Below are positions 1 to 6,963 of a stretch of 35,939 nucleotides of DNA, one piece after another. The position numbers were made by a program, and so were the translations under genes. Each line of letters starts with the position of its first letter. The first letter of the stretch is position 1. The stretch spans positions 1-35,939 of the forward strand of contig ONYA01000033.1 in the NCBI GenBank assembly GCA_900321965.1, in the 5' to 3' direction. The notes under the pieces are model-generated. The model was not told the origin of the DNA. It saw only the letters and a list, made by a program, of their open reading frames with translations, and made no database searches. The stretch comes from an uncultured Prevotellaceae bacterium (GTDB lineage: Bacteria; Bacteroidota; Bacteroidia; Bacteroidales; Bacteroidaceae).

Positions 1-94
1 TCGTCGTCACGAGTGTAAACGATGTTGCAAGGTAAGAACATCGCAAAATCTTTCCTTCTTGTTCATAATAATTTCGTTTAATTTTCAATTTCAT
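1..94 (-). CDS. Unknown protein, 5' end only (runs off window)
   Basis: An open frame starts with ATG at 94 and stays open to the window edge, giving 31 codons that begin MKLKIKRNYYEQEG. The start overlaps the stop of the preceding gene as ATGA (positions 91-94), the same coupling seen between the other genes of this operon. That overlap is the main reason for believing the gene. The visible residues are basic at the start and more hydrophobic near the edge, so a membrane segment may follow, but no family can be recognised. I infer that it is the fourth gene of the sigma-factor operon. Confidence 0.5.
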   Translation of the reverse strand, partial: MKLKIKRNYYEQEGKILRCSYLATSFTLVTT

Positions 95-528
95 GGGGTG
101 GCCAATAGGGCATAAGGAATGTTATCGCATAGCATGGAACAAGCCGCTTGTTCGGCATCATTCTCAATGATCTGATTATCCATTACCTTTTGGTCGATTA
201 CTGGAGAGGTCTGAGCAGTCAAGGGCTTTACATACTTAGTGACAATGCGTGTCTGATAGATGGTGTCACAGACAGTCTCGGTATGCACAATGGTGTCGTG
301 TTGCACAAGAATGTTTTGTGCCATTGGCTGGATGTCAGACTGTGACATGTTAGCACGAACGCCGTAGCCAGCAATAAAACTGATGAAACTGGCGGCAATG
401 GCTATCGCGGCTGCTATGCCACGGCTATGACGATGATGGGGATGCCACGGCTCAACGCCCATACGGCTGTTTACTGATTCACGCTGACGGCGGGCCGACT
501 GGATAATCTGTTCGTTACTTATCTTCAT
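91..528 (-). CDS. Single-TM protein, putative anti-sigma factor
   Basis: A 145-residue protein with a short polar N-terminus (about residues 1-35), one hydrophobic segment (about 37-57, IAAAIAIAASFISFIAGYGV) and a polar tail with repeated Thr/Val/Asp motifs such as HDTIVHTETVCDTIYQT. Its start overlaps the end of the ECF sigma gene by 14 bases, so the two are translationally coupled. A small cytoplasmic head, one membrane helix and an outer tail directly behind an ECF sigma factor is the usual layout of a membrane anti-sigma factor. No zinc-binding anti-sigma motif (HxxxCxxC) is present, so the role rests on topology and position only. The tail would face the periplasm. Confidence 0.6.
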   Translation of the reverse strand: MKISNEQIIQSARRQRESVNSRMGVEPWHPHHRHSRGIAAAIAIAASFISFIAGYGVRANMSQSDIQPMAQNILVQHDTIVHTETVCDTIYQTRIVTKYVKPLTAQTSPVIDQKVMDNQIIENDAEQAACSMLCDNIPYALLATP

Positions 529-1090
529 ATTTCTTGAGTTTTTTACGGATGATGTTCATTGTTTTGTGGAGACGCGATTTAACGGTGCCTTCTGGAATAT
601 CGACAATCTCAGCAATCTGCGGAATTGTCAGTTCTTCCTGATAGTGTAGAGAGAAGATTTGGTGCAATGACGGGGGAAGTTCTGCCAACGCCTGTTCCAA
701 AGCTTGGTCTAATGTGGCTTCGTCCAATTCAACCTCAATCTGCTGATCATTCACTGGCTCAGAATCGAGGGTGGCTAACAGTTGTGCCTCGTAGGCATTG
801 CTGCGATAGTGGTTGCGACAGATGTTGTAGGCGATGGTAAAGAGCCACGTATCAACCCGGCGTCCCTCCTGATATCTGCTCCTTGCCTCGTATGCACGCA
901 GAAAGACATCGTGCATGGCATCGGCTGCCAGTTCCTCGTCGCCACCTAACTGTAGGAAGAAGAACCCTTTCAACCTACGCGCATAGCGGCGATACAGCTC
1001 TTCGAAAGCTGTATCGCTGCCCGTCGCAGCCTTTGCCATCAGCTGCTCGTCGGTCTGCTGGCGCAGTGGCTTTAGATGGAAGATGCTCAT
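515..1090 (-). CDS. ECF-family RNA polymerase sigma factor
   Basis: A 191-residue sigma-70 family protein. Region 2 spans about residues 25-95, with FEELYRRYARRLKGFF and the region 2.3/2.4-like VDTWLFTIAYNICRNHYRS. Region 4 spans about 130-185, with LPPSLHQIFSLHYQEELTIPQIAEI and the helix-turn-helix IPEGTVKSRLHKTM. It lacks regions 1.1 and 3, as expected for an ECF sigma factor, and should direct RNA polymerase to a small regulon. Its ATG (1088-1090) overlaps the upstream gene's TGA as ATGA, and its 3' end overlaps the putative anti-sigma gene. The trigger and targets cannot be read from the sequence; autoregulation is common for such operons but no promoter was identified. Confidence 0.93.
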   Translation of the reverse strand: MSIFHLKPLRQQTDEQLMAKAATGSDTAFEELYRRYARRLKGFFFLQLGGDEELAADAMHDVFLRAYEARSRYQEGRRVDTWLFTIAYNICRNHYRSNAYEAQLLATLDSEPVNDQQIEVELDEATLDQALEQALAELPPSLHQIFSLHYQEELTIPQIAEIVDIPEGTVKSRLHKTMNIIRKKLKKYEDK

Positions 1091-2186
1091 TTCAGATACG
1101 CTTTGAATTCATCCATATCGTAGTTTTCTTTCTCTAACCGCTCGATGATGTCGGTAAAGATGCCGTGCAACCACTGATAGCGCTCCCGGTTGTGTTTCTT
1201 GTAGTAGGGCAACTGGTCGTGCAGCAGCCGTATGTAGTTCATAGCGTAGCCATCGGCCGAAGACGAGAAGAGCTGTGTATCCTTTATTTTCGGATGGAAC
1301 GGCATGCGTAGATACTCCAGACGGTAGCGCTGTTCTATGTTGCGACGCTTCACGGCCATGTTGTCGTAGGGCTTGGTGGAGTAAGGGTCGCTTGGAATGG
1401 TCGAAGATGTAGCGCATGATAGTCCGCTGCTTTTCCATCTGATCATTGTATCCCTCCCAGTACCACGCCTTATCAAAGGCAATGCCGATGTGTCCAAACA
1501 CAGCCTTCACATACTCGGGATCCATAGAGGCATTCTCGTTATAAAGAATCTTGTCCTGATGCACGCCCAACACCCTCCATGCCCTGCAGTTCATTGAAAT
1601 GGTATTGCAATGTCTCCTCAGGATACTGCCCGCTCTCGTAGTAGCGCGTCAGCAGCTGGTTGATTCGCACGGTGTCACACTTCGGAATGAGGTGTAGTAT
1701 CCAGCGCTCGTAGTCGCCTGCCATGGCATTGGAGGGCAGTGTAGCGATGGCCGAATCAGCGTACGCATCGTGGTGCATATACAGCGTCGTCATATTATTC
1801 TTTTTTGCCAGCTTCTCTTCCTCTTCTGGGAGATAGCTGCCTTCGTATGCACTATAATAAAAGGTATAGGTGCCGGGGATGGCTTTTTCCATGCGTCCCA
1901 CCACATTCAACTGCTTGCGATATTCCTCACAACCCTTCCAGTCCTTGGTAGTATGAATTCTGCTAGAAACCATTTTCTCCGACACTTCGAAGAGGTTATG
2001 CCAAGCCACTTCGTCCTTCGGATGAACCTGGACGTAGGTGTTCCAGAAGTTATAAAGACTGTCTGTCTTCTCTGCGTTGCCATATAGAGTCAGAATTTCT
2101 TCTCTGTCTATACGTTCCGTTCCCTGTGCGCTGGCTCCCGTCATCAATGTGAGGCCCACCAGCATTGAAATGATTCTCTGTTTCAT
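1087..2186 (-). pseudogene. Secreted protein of unknown function, broken by two frameshifts
   Basis: Three frames must be joined to read one protein. It starts at ATG 2186 with a signal peptide (MKQRIISMLVGLTLMTGASA) and continues in that frame to about 1575, ending near FNELQGME. The second frame carries HQDKILYNENASMDPEYV to about 1400 (IMRYIFDHS). The third carries DPYSTKPYDNMAVKRR through to DMDEFKAYLK, ending at 1087. Both shifts go the same way, equivalent to one extra base each. The mature part is helical and rich in aromatic and charged residues, recalling TPR-like secreted Bacteroidales proteins, but I do not recognise a family. It is the first gene of the sigma-factor operon and overlaps the sigma start. 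Either it is decayed or the sequence has indel errors. Confidence 0.75.
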
Positions 2187-2384
2187 AATTACTTTTTTTA
2201 AGTTTGGTTTTGACAGCATACACACGAAACATCAAATCGTTCATTTTATTTTCAAATTTATTTTTACCTTTTATTATATATACGCCGTAATCGCGGAAAT
2301 ATTGCGTTCGGGGCATTCATTTCATGCTGTAACCTTCTCCGAGAGTCAGTCCGAGCCGCGAAGTTACAAAAACGGCACGAAATA

Positions 2385-2443
2385 GCCCTCGGCAAGGACT
2401 GGAAATCTGATGCCGAGGGCGAATGTCTCAACTTAGGTTGAGA
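2385..2443. terminator. Two adjacent hairpins downstream of the Crp-like remnant
   Basis: A perfect 10-bp inverted repeat (2385-2394 with 2411-2420, arms GCCCTCGGCA/TGCCGAGGGC) lies next to a 7-bp hairpin (2426-2432 with 2437-2443, loop TTAG). They sit just past the 3' end of the minus-strand Crp-like remnant. Neither has a long U tract on the minus strand, so the terminator call is tentative. Confidence 0.45.
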
Positions 2444-2465
2444 GTTTCTGTCAGTTTTTAGACTG

Positions 2466-2935
2466 TTATCTGTTGCCAAACGTTATGTCACGCCGTATTT
2501 TGCTGACAGTATTTGGATGGACGTTTAAGAACGAGGCGATGTCTTGTAAGTCAAGAAACTCCATGATACCAGGACAGCGTTGCAGCAACATTTCATAGCA
2601 TTCACGGGGCGTAGTACAATGGAGGTCAAGATAGCGCGAACGGAATTGGCTGAGAATGTGCTCGTCAATCATGGCTCGTAGTTTCATCGTTTCCATGTTT
2701 TGATTGAAGAATAGTTCCAGTTGCTGGCCCGTAACCCTCAGTACACGGCTGGGTACCATTGCCTATATTTAACATATTTGAAACATCCTTCAGTGACGAA
2801 GGCAAACCACCGTGCCGGATCACCCTCTCGTTCCAGTTGGTCACCCTTGCGGTAAGCAATTTCCTCACCCTCCCGCTCGCAGAACTCCCGTAGCACCTGC
2901 AAGTCCAAGCGATTATTATTAAATATCTGTTCCAT
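2466..2935 (-). pseudogene. Crp/Fnr-family regulator with internal deletion
   Basis: The N-terminal part, from ATG 2935 (MEQIFNNNRLDLQVLREFC), is the start of a cyclic-nucleotide-binding-like domain. It includes the GD..EREGDPARWFAFVTEGCFKYV stretch, then hits a stop near 2738. The C-terminal part, in another frame from about 2750, carries the linker helix (ELFFNQNMETMKLRAMI) and a Crp-type helix-turn-helix (LDLQDIASFLNVHPNTVSKIRR). The middle of the sensor domain, roughly 50 residues in family members, is missing at the junction around 2740-2765, and the deletion shifts the frame. The gene should therefore make no working regulator. A -7 promoter element remains upstream. Confidence 0.85.
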
Positions 2936-2953
2936 CGTCGTAGAATTTGTTGG

Positions 2954-2961
2954 CAAAGGTA
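2954..2961 (-). promoter_or_regulatory. Bacteroidetes-type -7 element upstream of the Crp-like remnant
   Basis: TACCTTTG on the minus strand matches the TAnnTTTG -7 consensus and lies 19 bases ahead of the ATG at 2935. No matching TTTG was found at the usual -33 distance. Confidence 0.45.
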
Positions 2962-3017
2962 ATGAATTTTACCAAGAAATCGTTTCTTTTTGTTATAAGT
3001 TGGGCTATTTTTGACTA

Positions 3018-3107
3018 AATTTGTGTCCATCAGAGGAACAGGAACCACATCTGAAAGATGTAAAGGAATTAATCAAACAAGGTAATTCAATTAGAATAAA
3101 GAAATAG
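3018..3107 (+). pseudogene. 3' fragment of an unrecognised small gene
   Basis: An open stretch between a stop at 3015 and a TAG at 3105-3107 reads EEQEPHLKDVKELIKQGNSI and then RIKK. It has coding-like composition and is followed at once by a second small ORF at 3109. No ATG start is visible (a TTG at 3021 is possible), so it may be the tail of a truncated gene. No family is recognised. Confidence 0.35.
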
Positions 3108-3108
3108 T

Positions 3109-3292
3109 ATGACTATCAACGAAAGAAAAAAAACTAAAGCCTTGGGGACTCACTGTCGAAGATTTGACAGAAGAACTGGCAGAAGCAAAAGAGTGTTTGA
3201 AGCCAGGAACCATTGATGGCTTTTTCTCCAGTGAAGTTTTGATTAAAAAATCGCTCTTGAAGAGCATTGAGCACAAAAAAGGAAACACTTAA
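3109..3292 (+). pseudogene. Small unrecognised gene with a frameshift in an A8 run
   Basis: ATG at 3109 opens MTINERKK, then the frame fails after the run of eight A at 3126-3133. Dropping one A restores a continuous frame that reads KPWGLTVEDLTEELAEAKEC and continues to a TAA at 3290-3292, for about 60 residues in all. The restored product is acidic in the middle and lysine-rich at the end. It follows a similar small fragment by one base, so the two may have been a small two-gene unit; a toxin-antitoxin pair is possible but unsupported. The homopolymer makes an assembly or sequencing indel plausible. Confidence 0.5.
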
Positions 3293-3300
3293 AATAGAAT

Positions 3301-3331
3301 AAAAATAGCAGGCCGTATCAGAGACCTGCTA
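3301..3331 (-). terminator. Rho-independent terminator behind the DUF2188 gene
   Basis: A 7-bp stem (TAGCAGG at 3306-3312 with CCTGCTA at 3325-3331) is followed on the minus strand by TTTTTATTCTATTTT. It lies 20 bases past the DUF2188 stop. Confidence 0.65.
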
Positions 3332-3350
3332 TGTCCAAGAAGAGTAATGC

Positions 3351-3587
3351 TTAATGCCTGGTGTCCTTGGGTGGACATGGGTCATTTCCATAGCTGTTGG
3401 GATTTTGAATCTTACCATCTGTACCATGAGGAATAAGTTCTAGTCCTTCCCTCTTTGCCAGATCGCGACCCCACTCCATTGCTTCTTTCTTCGTATCAAA
3501 GTGCTTTGAAGCCCTGTCTGCGTTCGGTCTTTTCGCATCCCAACCTCCTCTGTTTGGATTAGAAACGATATGTATTTCTTTCCTCAT
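3351..3587 (-). CDS. DUF2188 domain protein
   Basis: A 78-residue protein starting MRKEIHIVSNPNRGGWDAKR. The pattern of a short strand, W-x-x-K, then a helix containing HFDTKKEAMEWGRDLAKREG, then a strand ending in ELIPHGTDGKI, is typical of the DUF2188 family (small proteins with a K/R-rich strand and an 'A...GR..A...G.EL..H..DG.I' core). A longer reading frame extends upstream, but the ATG at 3587 fits the family start. The function is unknown; members often occur in accessory DNA. It ends in a terminator at 3301-3331 and sits beside the HNH-like gene in the same direction. Confidence 0.8.
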   Translation of the reverse strand: MRKEIHIVSNPNRGGWDAKRPNADRASKHFDTKKEAMEWGRDLAKREGLELIPHGTDGKIQNPNSYGNDPCPPKDTRH

Positions 3588-3670
3588 AATAGTTGGGGTT
3601 AGATTAAAACATTGCGGTGGCCTTCCGATTCCGCTACGGAGCACTTTAGGCGTTGCATACCGTGCGTTGG

Positions 3671-3949
3671 TTACTGTCCACTGGGTACCCTGACCAGTTC
3701 GGTGTCAACCCAGAAGTTGTCGCTTCGCTGATTGCATCCGGTGCAAAGAGGTGTGATATAGAGCTCGTTGCCTCCAAACACCTTCTGAACGTGAGCGCCA
3801 ACAAGGGTGCCTGTGGAATGGCAATCGGTAGCGCCACAACGGGTAGCCTTTTTACCCGTTTTCTTCTCCCAATACTCCAACCAAGATGACTCACCTGTAG
3901 AGGGCTTTGACCATCTGGAAGTACCACTTGCGTTTTTGACGTATGTCAT
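3671..3949 (-). CDS. Small HNH-like zinc-finger protein
   Basis: A 92-residue protein with four cysteines in two pairs, C38-x4-C43 and C69-x2-C72, the second followed by Asn (PLCTGCNQ), and a His at 53 in LVGAHVQKV. That order (Cys pair, G-x-H, then C-x-x-C-N) matches the treble-clef core of HNH nucleases, though the classic D-H and the final His of the metal site are not obvious. It could be an HNH nuclease variant or a DNA-binding zinc protein; catalytic activity is not shown. It lies upstream of the DUF2188 gene on the same strand. The N-terminal 35 residues are Ser/Lys/Trp-rich. Confidence 0.6.
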   Translation of the reverse strand: MTYVKNASGTSRWSKPSTGESSWLEYWEKKTGKKATRCGATDCHSTGTLVGAHVQKVFGGNELYITPLCTGCNQRSDNFWVDTELVRVPSGQ

Positions 3950-4276
3950 AGAGCAGGTATGGTTTTAGACGCTGTTGTCTGAACAGTACAGCAGAGCTTT
4001 ACTCTAGTGGGTGGTTCCGGTGCTCAGGAACGAGTCCACCATTTTGAAAAGGAACAAATTCCGTGCCAATTCTTAAAATTTGAGCCAAAACCTCAAATTT
4101 AAAAATATTTTTATTTTCAGGTAGCGTATAATCTGTTGATATTTCGCTAAGTTCACAAAAATTGCGGTAACTTGTCGGTCGAGAGCGTTTCTGACAAACT
4201 GACTTTTTATCCCTGTCAATTTGTCAGACATTTGAAGAAAAATCGATTTTTCCTCGTGTATATTAAATAAAATGTG
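3950..4276. other. Intergenic region between divergent HNH-like and ATPase genes
   Basis: No gene was found here. A 9-bp inverted repeat (AAATTTGAG at 4076-4084, loop 4085-4091, CTCAAATTT at 4092-4100) could be an operator or a weak terminator. A second small stem (GTTCC/GGAAC) lies near 4016-4031. The right part is very AT-rich and leads into the promoter of the ATPase gene. Confidence 0.5.
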
Positions 4277-4284
4277 TAATTTTG
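4277..4284 (+). promoter_or_regulatory. -7 element for the lone AAA ATPase gene
   Basis: TAATTTTG matches TAnnTTTG and is 36 bases before the ATG at 4321. No clear TTTG is found at the -33 position; the region there is T-rich. Confidence 0.5.
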
Positions 4285-4320
4285 CAGCCTATATTTGAGC
4301 AAAAATCACAAAATCGAGTT

Positions 4321-5619
4321 ATGATAACGAGCTTTACCGCGGAGAATTACCGTTCGATAGACGAAGAGATCAAACTGTCATTTGAAGCTGATACGGGCAT
4401 CAAAGACATGAACAACAAAGGCTTCACCATTGTTGCAAACACTCGTGTGCTTAACGCCAAGGCTTTTTATGGAGCCAACTCCAGCGGTAAGTCGAACGTA
4501 TTCAAGGCCATTGGAAGAATGCGGGGTATTATTATCCATTCGGTGAGGCTGAACGATAACGAAACGCTACCGTATGATGCCTTTCTGCTTTCGGACAAAG
4601 AGGCGAGGCCAACGAGATTTGAAATGTCGTTTGTAGACGGCACCGACAAGTTTACCTACGGATTCAGCTATACCGCACAACGGATAGAAGAGGAATGGCT
4701 AATAGCGAAATTTCCCAAGCGATCGCTGAAAACGCTGATGAGGCGGACTCCCGATATGATAGAGATAGACGAGCAGAACTATCCGGAAGGGCTGGCCATA
4801 AAAGAAGGAACCATCCCCCTGAATAACAATAGACTTTTCATCTCGCTTGCGGCACAGCTGGGTGGGAAAATATCGAAAAGGGTGATAGAGTGGTTCAGAA
4901 CCAAACCCAATGTGATTTCCGGTTTGCGCGACAGCGACTTCTCACGCTATACAAAGGAGATGCTGCATACCAAGACAGACTACAAGGACGAGATTCTGGA
5001 CTTTATCCGCGGTATGGATGTGGGCTTCCGCGAAGTGACTACCGAACAAGAGCTCATTGATGAAAAAATGTTGCCCAAAGGACTGCCAGCGGAAATAGTG
5101 ACCTCGCTGAAAGAACACCCGCCCATTGTTGCCTATGCAAAGCACAGTAAAATAAATGTAGATGGTGAAGTAGTGGGGATGGTGGACTTTGACATAGATG
5201 AAAGAGAGTCGGACGGCACGAGGAAACTGTTTAATCTTGCCGGGCCTATTGTTGACACCTTACGGCAAGGGAAATCGCTGTTTGTGGATGAACTGGATGC
5301 ACAATTGCACCCGCTGCTGTCGCGACGTATTGTAAAACTGTTTAACTGTGCTGAAACGAACCCTCACGGAGCCCAACTGATTTTTACGACTCACGATACC
5401 GACATGCTTTCGAAGAAACTGCTGAGACGAGATCAAGTGGTCTTTGTAGAAAAGACGGTAAAAACTAGCTATTCTACGAAACTCACACCGATGATGAGTA
5501 TAACGCTGGACAATGGGGCAAAGCCTAGGACAGATAGCAACTACGAAAAGAACTATTTGGAAGGTAAGTATGGGGCAATTCCATACTTTGAAGATGAGTT
5601 TAAAGGTTGTAACGAATAG
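4321..5619 (+). CDS. AAA_15/AAA_21-type (RloA/AbiLi-like) ATPase, lone copy
   Basis: A 432-residue ATPase. The ATG at 4321 (MITSFTAENYRSIDEEIKLS) gives the usual start of this family, where a strand and 'NYRSI' precede the P-loop. Visible motifs are Walker A GANSSGKS (51-58), an ABC-like signature ESDGTRKL (296-303), Walker B SLFVDELD (319-326, D323 E324) and a switch His in TTHDT (H358). The C-terminus LEGKYGAIPYF is also typical of RloA/AbiLi-type proteins, which couple ATP hydrolysis to a TOPRIM partner in phage defence. No partner gene follows; the next DNA is an opposite-strand Crp remnant. It is therefore either an orphan or a system that lost its effector. Confidence 0.85.
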   Translation: MITSFTAENYRSIDEEIKLSFEADTGIKDMNNKGFTIVANTRVLNAKAFYGANSSGKSNVFKAIGRMRGIIIHSVRLNDNETLPYDAFLLSDKEARPTRFEMSFVDGTDKFTYGFSYTAQRIEEEWLIAKFPKRSLKTLMRRTPDMIEIDEQNYPEGLAIKEGTIPLNNNRLFISLAAQLGGKISKRVIEWFRTKPNVISGLRDSDFSRYTKEMLHTKTDYKDEILDFIRGMDVGFREVTTEQELIDEKMLPKGLPAEIVTSLKEHPPIVAYAKHSKINVDGEVVGMVDFDIDERESDGTRKLFNLAGPIVDTLRQGKSLFVDELDAQLHPLLSRRIVKLFNCAETNPHGAQLIFTTHDTDMLSKKLLRRDQVVFVEKTVKTSYSTKLTPMMSITLDNGAKPRTDSNYEKNYLEGKYGAIPYFEDEFKGCNE

Positions 5620-5888
5620 AGAGAGGATGCGAAGCCCGTGTAGTAGTTCTTGTCCTCCTCATCATTCTTGGACAAGCTAAACGTCATAAGCGCCGAGCGA
5701 TGCGCCATGTACTTGAAGCATTCCCGCTCCACGTAGGCCACCCACTGCGCCGGTTTGCCCGCCTCCTCCAGCGTCTCGCCCCGCAGGAACGACCGCCGCT
5801 CCCCGTGCTTCATGCAGTACTCCCGCAGGAACTCCAAATCGAGTCCCTCCTTGTAGGTGTTGAAGTGCTTGTTCTGTTGGTGTGTCAT
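5620..5888 (-). pseudogene. Crp/Fnr-family regulator, N-terminal fragment
   Basis: From ATG 5888 the frame reads MTHQQNKHFNTYKEGLDLEF, then the sensor-domain stretch with LRGETLEEAGKPAQWVAYVE and ECFKYM. A divergent continuation, DEEDKNYYTGFAS, is the usual next segment of these regulators. Family resemblance stops near 5622, and the helix-turn-helix half is absent; the open frame runs on into the antisense of the ATPase gene. The junction lies exactly at the ATPase stop codon (5617-5619), suggesting that the ATPase segment arrived by replacing the 3' half of this gene. It differs in sequence from the Crp-like remnant at 2466-2935, so it is a separate paralogue. Confidence 0.75.
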
Positions 5889-5919
5889 ATTTTACGTTTC
5901 GTTTGGGTCACAGAATACG

Positions 5920-6963
5920 TTATGATGTTTGTTTGGGGATATGAAGAATAAATTCATTTTCAGAAAATGATATTTTTCCTGTTTTTCTTATTTCTTCGCC
6001 AGGCTTTATTATAAGTTTTGCATTGTGAAGTTTTACCATTATATTAACCAAATACATACCAAGACCCTGGCCTGCTGTTTTTTGTTCTACAGCAATTTTC
6101 CCAGAATATCCTTCGTTGTATATTTGATCTAAATCTTCACTATATATGTGATAACTTGTCATTAAAAATGTTACAATATTACTATCCGCATCCTCGCTAA
6201 ACATTACATGCAATACACTATTAGGCTTGATGTATTTCTCCGCATTTGCTATTAAGTGATAGAAAATGAATCTAATCACTGTAAAGTCAAAAACAACTCT
6301 TGCGTCATAATCCATAACATCAATGGTTACTTGCTTGTTGCTAAAGTCTGGCATGAATTCATGGAACACAAGCATCAATACATCATGTATGTCATATTTT
6401 CTTTTCTCTAACTGATATGGACTCTCCTTATGTGTGATGTGGTCATAAATAAATATCTCCTCGCTCATTGCTGTGTTTATCTTTGCAAGTCGGAGAATTG
6501 TATAAGCAGCATGATGTGCTTTTGTTTTTATCTTCTCCCTCACGCCAGGAATAACAGACTTTATATCATAGGCGAACTGCTCTGGTTCAATGAAATTGGT
6601 TAATTCTTGTATTGCATGCGCATTCTGAGTCTTTATATTATGGATAATACGATCCATCTTTTGCAATTCTGCTTCATGCACACTTTTTTCTATCTCTTTA
6701 CGAAAACGCATTAATTGCGGAATAGAGTCAACTACATTTTGCAATTCTGTCCTAAAATTGCGTGCGGTTAAACCTTCAGCACATACTTGAGCATACCCCT
6801 TGCTACTTTTTTTACATCCAATGCGTCGGTTAACTTTATCCACAGGACATACTACGTTAGAGATGCCTTCTGAATTCACTTGATGAAGACAAATGTCACA
6901 ATCTGGATATTTTAGGTTGTTTAGGAGTTCTTCTCCGACTCCATAAATTACGCGTTTTTCCAT
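5920..6963 (-). CDS. Soluble histidine-kinase-like protein with Cys-rich N-terminus
   Basis: A 347-residue protein with no membrane helix. Residues 20-65 carry five Cys (C22, C25, C39, C50, C61), which may bind metal or sense redox. A helical region includes an H-box-like RIIHNIKTQNA with H108. The C-terminal half resembles a GHKL ATPase: N-box-like FYHLIANAEKYI (N240), F-box-like IYNEGYSG and a G2 box GQGLGMYLVN (299-307). The G1 box Asp (D-x-G-x-G) is not visible where expected, between about 265 and 275 (FLMTSYHIYSEDL), so ATP binding may be altered. Its start overlaps the receiver gene by 16 bases, so the two form a coupled pair. The family is inferred from motifs; the biochemical role is untested. 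Confidence 0.75.
   Translation of the reverse strand: MEKRVIYGVGEELLNNLKYPDCDICLHQVNSEGISNVVCPVDKVNRRIGCKKSSKGYAQVCAEGLTARNFRTELQNVVDSIPQLMRFRKEIEKSVHEAELQKMDRIIHNIKTQNAHAIQELTNFIEPEQFAYDIKSVIPGVREKIKTKAHHAAYTILRLAKINTAMSEEIFIYDHITHKESPYQLEKRKYDIHDVLMLVFHEFMPDFSNKQVTIDVMDYDARVVFDFTVIRFIFYHLIANAEKYIKPNSVLHVMFSEDADSNIVTFLMTSYHIYSEDLDQIYNEGYSGKIAVEQKTAGQGLGMYLVNIMVKLHNAKLIIKPGEEIRKTGKISFSENEFILHIPKQTS

Noticed and set aside
2264-2479. 71-codon minus-strand frame over the hairpins after the Crp-like remnant
   Set aside because: The product is Arg/Ser-rich without a domain and covers two clear hairpins; it is likely chance.
4010-4045. tRNA or similar small RNA upstream of the ATPase
   Set aside because: A short stem (GTTCC/GGAAC) is present, but no cloverleaf or acceptor stem could be drawn.
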